NCBI RefSeq assembly: GCF_000002235.5
Contig: NW_022145594.1
Coordinates: 22,871,890 to 22,935,889 of the forward strand
DNA from: Strongylocentrotus purpuratus
Taxonomy: Eukaryota; Echinodermata; Echinoidea; Camarodonta; Strongylocentrotidae
Length of the DNA: 64,000 nt
Reading direction: 5' to 3'
A program made the position numbers and the translations under genes. Positions 56,866-64,000 of the stretch are shown in pieces. Each line of letters begins with the position of its first letter. Position 1 is the first letter of the stretch. The notes below the pieces were generated by a model that was given only the letters and a program-made list of their open reading frames with translations, ran no database searches and had not been told where the DNA came from.

Positions 56866-58142
56866 CTAGCTAGCAACACCATGAGACAGCACGATAATAC
56901 AGACACAGATTACCAGCACATCTGTGTCTTCGGCTGTGGTTACTATGGATCTGTATCCATCCTCCGCAGCATTCCATGCATGAAGAAGCATTTGTGTGTC
57001 AGCTTCCTCTTGTGTTGTCTTTAGAGTTATGATTTCTTCATAGTGCTTCTCCACTTGCCACATAAAGTGACTTATCATGAAGCTTCTCCCTCTCTGCAGG
57101 CTGCTTCCACTGATCGACCAAAAATTGAATCTAGGCTTATTTTGTTTTCAGGGTTTCTTCAGAATTTTTTCCACTGCAAAATGTTGTGACAAGGTGCAAT
57201 GTTCTTCCACTGTGTTTCAGCAGTGGAACCTCTGTTGTATTTCTCAGCATTCTTGATGGACTCTGTAGACATCGAACACGACATCAGTCCTGGCACTATC
57301 AGTGCCTTCGTGCAGAGCTAGCGTCAGTGCAGCATCTGCTAGATGTGCAAATGACTTGTCACACCCCTTTTAGTCTATGGACAAGACTCATTCCCTCCAG
57401 ATCAGCTGGTGACACAATTTTCTCCAGCTCTGTTTGTCTTGCGCAGAGAGCAATGCTGTTGCCAGTGACCACGGTATTGGTCCGAGTGGGGCGTGCTAGA
57501 ACATCTCTAATAGATAGCGCTCTGCTGTGAGCAATGATGATCATGCATGCGCCCGAAGAGGTTTCGGTCTGCCTTCACGATTACCTGATTCCCTTTAGCT
57601 TTGTAACCAGCCTGCTTTTTATTGATGTTGAGGAAGGTCTTCAGGCTCTCTTTTTTCATCTTGTTATGAAAGCTTACCATGGGTCGCTCTTTTTCCAAAC
57701 GATCTTCTCGGTATTTGTCAATATCTGGTGGGGCCAGGATACAGTAGACAAGTTGACCAACTCTGTTTCATCATGGCTCAGCTGTTCTCGATTAGTTCCA
57801 CAAATGAACAAACATCGGTGTCATCTTTTCTTATCCGACTTAGTTGCAGGTCCGGATGATTGAAGTGCTGTAACTGTTTCTGCTGACCATGTCTCTCAAC
57901 TCCCTCAAAATAATATGAGCTTCTGACCTTCTGTACTCAGATGTCAGCTCCTGGTTTTAGGTTGAACCTTTTGTCCCCCACCCCAGTGGTCTGTGTGTCC
58001 TTGTTGATGGTTTCTTCAATTTTCTGGTCGACTGGGATTCTGCCAAAGAGGTCCTACCAAGCTGTACAGAAAATCTCTGGCCCTGCATAAATTTTTCATG
58101 CACATCTGGGTGATCAATTGGCCATCCGAGACATTTGTACAT
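56866..58142 (-). pseudogene. Broken gene of the multicopy 'QEEADT' family
   Basis: The recognisable - strand blocks, in order, are a PDVHEKFMQGQRFSVQ region, DDTDVCSFVELIENS, MKKESLKTFLNINKKQ, VKADRNLFGRM, IIIAHSRALSIRDVLARP, and TTQEEADTQMLLHAWNAAED then TTAEDTDVLVI. I recall similar long predicted proteins, in many copies, from echinoderms, cnidarians and fish, without an agreed name or function. The copy is broken in several places and not translatable as it stands. It lies between inverted G arrays, which suggests it may be cargo of a mobile element. A host-derived pseudogene is the alternative. Confidence 0.6.
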
Positions 58143-59126
58143 AATAACTATAGTAGGGAAGAAAGCGTGCTTAGTTCAGTTTGTCGTCGGCGAAGCACCA
58201 GGGAATCACTTGACTGCACGGTTGTACTTGCAGCATTCCATCACTCTAGCTACAGAGTCAATATCAGTGACACCTGACTCTACACATATGTCCCTCAGTC
58301 CAGCATCTTGAAACATCTTCTCAATGGGTGACCACAGTGTGCATATGCCAAGAGATATACATCCCAGGGACTTCACAGTTTTTATACAATAACAAACAAA
58401 TGGTCATTAATGTGATGAATCTGTGCTGGTTCCAACATTCCATACAATCAAATGAAGTTTTCTAGCATCTAATGCAGTCATCACAATGTTATATTTTTCT
58501 AAACCCTAAGAAACAGCTCGTAATATGCAGTGGCAGAATACTTTTATGGTCATTTTGCTCTGATTTTATGCAAATGTATGAAAGATAGCAGTGATGTCCT
58601 ATGTTAATGTCCAAAATAATGCATTAGCTCTGTTCCCTGTGCCTGAAAACCCGGGTATACACACCAAAATGAACTTTCAACACCTCTCCAATCCCAAGAT
58701 ATAGCCAAAATATGGCATATAGTACCGTACAGGGCATCTTGTAAACTCTAATTCATGTTGCCATGGTAATAATGGGAATGTACTATATAACATATTCTTG
58801 GTTGATATGATAGATTAGTCATATAGTTTTTCAATAATTTGGAAAGGGGACTTTAACTTGTTTTGAATGTGAATATTGTCTAATATGTTACTGAAATTAC
58901 TCCAAAATCCTTGATTTTAGGCTATTCTGGGGTCGTTACTATGGCAACCGTTATAAATGGTTATATAATTTGCATTTCATTACTTTTCTTCATGGTGAGG
59001 TATTCTTAACTTTTATTCTGTGGGCCTTGAAACCTGGGTATAGACATCAAAATGAACTTTCAACAGCTCTCCAATGCCAAAATATAGCCAAAATATGGCA
59101 TATAGTACCATATAGGGCATATTGTA

Positions 59127-59594
59127 TACAAATAATGAATGGTTATGAGTTCAATAGTGCGAATATTTTCATGAGTTGAAAGATTAACATTCTATTCAAC
59201 GAGGCGTCAGCCGAGTTGAATAGAATTAACGTTAATCTTTCAACGAATGAAAGTATTTGCACTATTGAACGAATGAAAAACATTCATTATTTGTTTTATA
59301 CAACATCGAAGAAGATCTAATAGAACGTTAATCAACAAATTATGCTTTACTCCTTATATTAAAGATAAATTAAAGTTGGAGTCAAGCCTTCGCGATTACA
59401 TTGAGATTGCCTTCGCGTCAGATACACGCAGGGATACGCGCGCGCACGACTGAGAGGTACGCAGTCTGCATATAACCAAAAGTGCACGGCGCATATAACC
59501 AAAAATGCACGACCGTGCAATATACCATCTATTGAATATCATGTGACCAACAATCCTCCAATCAAATGACAAGGATCCACGTAGGTGTTGTATA
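59127..59594. mobile_element. MITE family H (copy 1) inserted in repeat G
   Basis: It is bounded by GTATACAA and GTTGTATAA at the G junctions. The left 190 bp is a hairpin (CTATTCAACGAGGC faces GCCGAGTTGAATAG). The right part carries ATATAACCAAAA repeats and GGATCCACGTAGGTG. The partner is at 63170. Confidence 0.72.
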
Positions 59595-59906
59595 ATTAAC
59601 TCTAATTCATGTTGCCATGGTAACAATGGGAAGGTACTAAATAGCATATTCTTGGCTTATATGATTTATTAGTCATAAAGTTGTTTCATTAAATTAGAAA
59701 GGGGACTTTAACTTGTCTTGAAAGGGCATACTGTATTGTCTAATATGCTACTGAAATTACGCCAAAATCCTTGATTTTAGGCCATTCTGAGGTCGTTACT
59801 ATGGCAACTGTTATAAATGGTAATGTAATTTGCATTTCATTACTTTTCTTTATAGTGAGGTATTCTAAACTTTTATTCTGTGGGCCTGAAAAACCTGGGT
59901 ATAGAC

Positions 59907-61603
59907 CAGGGCTCAAATTATTGTTTTGTCCACGGGGGCTCTTCTAAAATAAAAAGCGCCCCCGTGAGCCTTCTCACGGGGGCTCTTTTAGTACAGACGG
60001 GGGCTCTTTTTCCATTGAATTGGTGGTACCCATGAAACTCCTAAATTATTTGCTATTTCATCATTATCATTAATAGTCGGCATTATTTCTCTTACAACTT
60101 TACAAGTTATAACATGAAGCTAATGGTCAGATCTCTTCCCTTTGTACGAAATTTCTGGTCCAAGCCCGTATACATACGTATTACTCAATCTGTATAGTGG
60201 ATATGATCGTCGCAATGTAGTATATTCAAATTGAAGTTTCCTTTGTTCGTTAGGACTAGTTATCTTAAACATATACAAGTATTATATCATTTTATGAACA
60301 CTCGTGAATGCCAGAGGGAAAGACCGTTGCAATCGACTGAACTTTAGCCTATTTTGTTATTTTTTTTGTCGCGCCCATATCGCCTTTGTAGTTGATTAAA
60401 AGCTGAAATAAGGAAGTACTTGAGCTCGAAAATATATATCTTCACTGTTCTCACGCGGGGGTGATGTCGAAATAGAAACTTGGCCACAAAACACAACTAC
60501 ACTTCAGAAAAGTAGAGACCTAGACCAGACCCCCCCCCCCCTGATTTCGCGGAAGAAGAAAAAAATGGTTTTAATGGTAATGGTCGACATAAAAACTCTG
60601 AGCTCATCCTGTTTTCTATTTAATTATGAATCGAAAGAGAAAATTAGCGCCACCCTCGTAGTTAGTTTCGAAAGATGGATGAATATACTGGGCTGTTATC
60701 TTATTCTTATTTTGTCCTCGTTGCACGTGCGTGCTTTTCTATTATTTTTTCAAGTCATGTCGTTTAGTGGAAGCACCCGTAGACATGTCGATTGTATCTT
60801 ACTATATTTAATTTTGACTACATATTATTTATTGGGATTTAAATATGAATCTGAAAGTTTATTCCTCGAATAACCTTATCTGGATTAACATGACTTTGAC
60901 ATAATATAGTTGTCCTCGCGGTGCACTAAAAGTATTGCACGTAAACAGATTTCGACCTTCCCCTCTTTCCATATTTTTTTTTCTCGCTTCCGGAAACGCA
61001 TTTGTTTTGCTTGATCCAAACACAGAGATATATTAATTTATGGAACTATTTTTTATGGACTGTAAATGCTTAACATAGTTATTTACAGATGATTCTGCGA
61101 ACTGTATTTAATAACATAATATTAATGAACAATCTCAGATTTACATGTGTGTGCACTGCAAATTCGTTGTGTAACAACTTTACACAACATTGAATGGTTC
61201 ACTCCTTAAACACGGGTTGTGTTAAGTCGTGTAATAAAACATTTCACAACTTTACACCCTGCAACATCTTTGGTGATCTTCTTCTCAATATTGATTTACT
61301 GGTCGAGTTACATTATTTGCTGGCCTTTTAGAATAACCAGATTTCAGAGGATTCACACTTTTCACAACAAAAAACTTCTCCATGTTTCAGTCCTTGCGCC
61401 ATCTAAGTTCCATTTCATTGGTTTAAGGTTTGAAAATTGATACTTAATATTGTGTTAAAGTTATATCAGAAAAGATAATCTTTATTTTATAATTCCACGG
61501 GGGCAATTTTTAATTTTTCAATCGCCCCCGTGAGCAACCTGACGGGGGCGATTATGGAGCTCACGGGGGCGAATCGCCCATCGCCCCCGTGTATTTTGAG
61601 CGC
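59907..61603. mobile_element. hAT-like element J, 1.7 kb, inserted in repeat G
   Basis: CAGGGCTCAAAT and ATTTTGAGCGC ends with TAGAC repeated at 59902-59906 and 61604-61608, and G sequence continuous across the insertion. Both ends carry subterminal ACGGGGGC and GCCCCCGT modules in both orientations (59932-60005, 61496-61593). The interior holds an unrecognised 102-codon frame (60565-60873) and no visible transposase. Confidence 0.8.
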
Positions 61604-62105
61604 TAGACACCAAAATGAACTTTCAACAGCCTCCAATGCCAAAATATAGTCAAAATATGGCATATAGTATCATACAGGGCATCTTGTTAACTCTAATTTA
61701 TGTTGCCATGGTAACAATAGGAAGGTACTAAATAGCATATTCTTGGCTTATATGATGTATTAGTTGTATAGTTGTTTCATTAAATCGGATAGGGGACTTT
61801 AACTTGTCTTGAAAGGGCATATTGTCTAATATGTTACTGAAAATACGCCAAAATCCTTAATTTTAGGCCATTCTGGGGTCGTTACTATGGCAACCGTTAT
61901 AAATGGTAATGTAATTTGCATTTCATTACTTTCCTTTATGGTGAGGTATTCTAAAATGTACATTTTTACGCATTCAAAAGTGTTTTTATAATTTTTAAAT
62001 GACTTTAACTGATTCTTTGAATAATACCGGTTTTAGTGTAGTGTTGCCATGGAAACTGCTGATTATATGACTAAGCTGTACATTCGGAAATGCTATCACA
62101 ACTTT

Positions 62106-62339
62106 TTACACGTATATATGCCCAACAAACAAAAAAAAGTACAAAGGTTTTGCCACCTCTGGTGGTACCAATATCTGGTCTGGCCCATGAACTATATACT
62201 GAATTTCTCTTAGTCTGTTAACAAGAGTAACTTTCCTCGGTCTACTAAATATCTCCCTACATACCTCATTTGAAAAATCTGAAAATTCCCGTCCATCATG
62301 AATTTTCAAGACAAATAAATTGTGTAACTTTTCTATCAA
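62106..62339 (-). other. Unassigned frame, possibly a coding relic
   Basis: It reads EVCREIFSRPRKVTLVNRLR, then EIQYIVHGPDQILVPPEVAK. The composition is protein-like rather than low-complexity, but I do not recognise the family and see no clear splice sites. It might be a transposon relic. Confidence 0.3.
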
Positions 62340-62445
62340 ATATTAATAAACCTTCTTCCATAATACATCTCTGAGGAGCTTCACAGTAGTGTTAAACTGC
62401 ATTAAAATATCATACTCTTTTACATCCACTTAACTCCAGTTATCC

Positions 62446-62446
62446 T

Positions 62447-62479
<33 letters not shown>
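62446..62479. repeat. (AC)n microsatellite
   Basis: About 15 AC units with a few GC interruptions. Confidence 0.9.
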
Positions 62480-62739
62480 TCCTATATTGTCTTCCCCTCT
62501 CTCAGATCGTCTGTTAAAAAAAAACCTGCTATAGCCAAACCTGTCAAGTTCAAGTTTCAATTTATTCAAAACCACACAAAAAATGATTAAATCTTTTACA
62601 TAGAAAAGAGACTCGTAATAGTACATTAATCAACATATATTAACATGATAGCGACCACCCAAGGGAAACACAAATAGTGGCTGTTGTAGACAGGGGGCCG
62701 TTAACACAGGTTTGACTGCATTCTGTTGTATCGTTCTAC

Positions 62740-63082
62740 TTAAAAAGAAGGTTGAGTTCTGGGAAGAGGTGAAAAATAAGACATGTTCCCTGAAAAGCAT
62801 GGCTCTTCAAATGCCTTCATATTCTAAATATGCATGTAACATCGTAAAAATCGGGGGGCCGGCTTTTTACGCCACGTGTTCGTGTAGTCCCATATACATC
62901 TTTCTGTGTACAGTGTTTGTAACTTTACCAAGACTTGGCCAAATTTCTTATCATTTTGATGATTCCAGAACCTTGCAATACACACAAATTCTTATATGCT
63001 AGATGATCAACCTTTTCTGGTCGGTTCCACACCGTTTCTTTCACAATGCAATCGCATGACCAGAACTCAACTTCATCTTTAA
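62740..63082 (-). mobile_element. MITE family D (near-complete copy)
   Basis: TTAA then AAAGAAGGTTGAGTTCTGG; right end CCAGAACTCAACTTCATCT then TTAA (63079-63082). It is closest to the 3119 and 47898 copies. Confidence 0.8.
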
Positions 63083-63169
63083 CTTCCGGAATTATTCTTG
63101 CAGCCTAATTCTTTAATGATAAGATGTACATGTGAGTTCACTGTACCTCCTGTTCTCTACACTAGTATT

Positions 63170-63535
63170 CAAACAATGAATGGTTACGAGTTCAAATATT
63201 CGCACGATTGAACAAATGAAAAACATTCATTATTTGTTTTATACAACATCGAAGAAGATCTAATAGAACGTTAATAAAAAAAATATGCTTTACTTCTTAT
63301 ATTAAAGATAAATTAAAGTTGGAGTCAAGCCTTCTCGATTACATTCAGATTGCCTTCGCGTCAGATGCACGCAGTGATACACGCACGGCAGAGAGGTACG
63401 CAGTCTGCATATAACCAAAATGCACGGCGAATATAACCAAAAATACACGCCCGTGCAATAGAACATCTATTGACTATCATGTGACCAACAATCCTCCAAT
63501 CAAATGACAAGGATCCACGTAGGTGTTGTATAATA
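63170..63535. mobile_element. MITE family H (copy 2), hairpin part deleted
   Basis: AATGAATGGTTACGAGTTCA is followed directly by the AACATTCATTATTTGTTT half. From there it matches copy 1 to GGTGTTGTATAAT. The hairpin core of copy 1 is missing. Confidence 0.7.
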
Positions 63536-64000
63536 GTATATAGTAGGGTGGGAGTTAAAGTAGCAGTGGTGGCCGTGGTGATGGGACGTTTATAAAGTTC
63601 TGCCGGATACGTTTCGTGTATGCATTAAATGCTTGTCTTGTTTTACTTATGATGTTTTTCGAATTAATTGAAATTAACATTGGACAAATTGAAACGAGAC
63701 AATACTATTAAAAGAAGGTATCAGAATAGTTTCCTTCCGATTGTCTTTTTTTTCTCTTGGTATTCTTTGTAATTCCTCTTCTTTTGAAATGTATCTTCCC
63801 ATTATCGCCCAATACACAAAAAACCTTAAAACTTCGTAGAGTTGCCTATTTATAAATGATTGAAAATAAGAATGAGATATTGTTAAGACTTACAGAAGAG
63901 TAGGAACAAATACGAAAATAAAAAAGAGAGATTTTTCATATGAGATAAAACAATAATATGAATAGAATGTGCTTCTTACACTATAATATAATTTTTGAAA
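63536..64000. other. No gene recognised
   Basis: AT-rich end of the window with nothing I can name. Confidence 0.4.

Larger units (their letters stand above)
58395..61955 (-). repeat. Repeat family G, array 2 (inverted, with insertions)
   Basis: Three or more G units, each about 350-400 bp, in reverse orientation to array 1: 58665-59000, 59030-59870 (split by H at 59127) and 59880-61955 (split by J at 59907). Each unit has GTTGCCATGGTAAC or a close variant and GTTACTATGGCAAC. 58395-58645 mirrors 52630-52870. Confidence 0.85.

Noticed and set aside
62712-63002. 96-codon frame as a gene
   Set aside because: It lies inside MITE family D and equivalent frames appear in the other copies.

Overview
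This window looks like a gene-poor, transposon-rich stretch of a sea urchin (euechinoid echinoderm) genome. The main reasons are an intronless Toll-like receptor with the TIR sequence style of the large sea urchin TLR families, a 2A-bearing LINE fragment of a kind reported from sea urchins, and dense echinoderm-style MITEs, SINEs and foldback elements. The species cannot be fixed from the sequence alone.

Two host genes are supported. (1) A TLR on the + strand (4080-6771) is complete from signal peptide to TIR except for one single-base frame break inside the TIR domain. (2) A seven-exon sialyltransferase of the ST6GalNAc type (GT29) on the - strand (10988-24361) was assembled here from splice sites. 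All six junctions keep phase and the exons sum to 383 codons plus stop, provided one base of an 8-base homopolymer in exon 3 is discounted. Both breaks are single-base excesses in T runs, so sequencing or assembly error competes with real pseudogenisation.

The introns and flanks of the sialyltransferase are packed with mobile DNA. A tRNA-derived SINE forms the tract just before the last acceptor. A CACTA-type hairpin MITE sits 2 bp past the stop codon. A nearly intact CR1/L2-group LINE lies in intron 5. Two MITE families are nested reciprocally, each inside a copy of the other. Intron 1 holds a 981-bp palindrome of minisatellite repeats flanked by an 8-bp direct repeat, resembling the TU foldback elements described from Strongylocentrotus.

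From 25 to 39 kb there are no recognised host exons. The stretch holds SINEs, a hAT element with a perfect 8-bp target duplication, a 932-bp inverted repeat with SINE sequence in both arms, a LINE 5' fragment coding for a 2A-like peptide, a GC-rich CCGGACC composite element, a 760-bp direct duplication and TTAA-flanked and TA-flanked MITEs. From 39.7 to 44.3 kb lies a decayed L1/Tx1-type LINE on the - strand.

From 51.8 to 62 kb two inverted arrays of one repeat family, each unit carrying RFX X-box-like palindromes, flank about 5.5 kb that includes a broken gene of a multicopy 'QEEADT' protein family of unknown function. This is the best candidate for an undescribed composite element. No CRISPR array, rRNA, true tRNA gene, LTR element or Polinton was seen.
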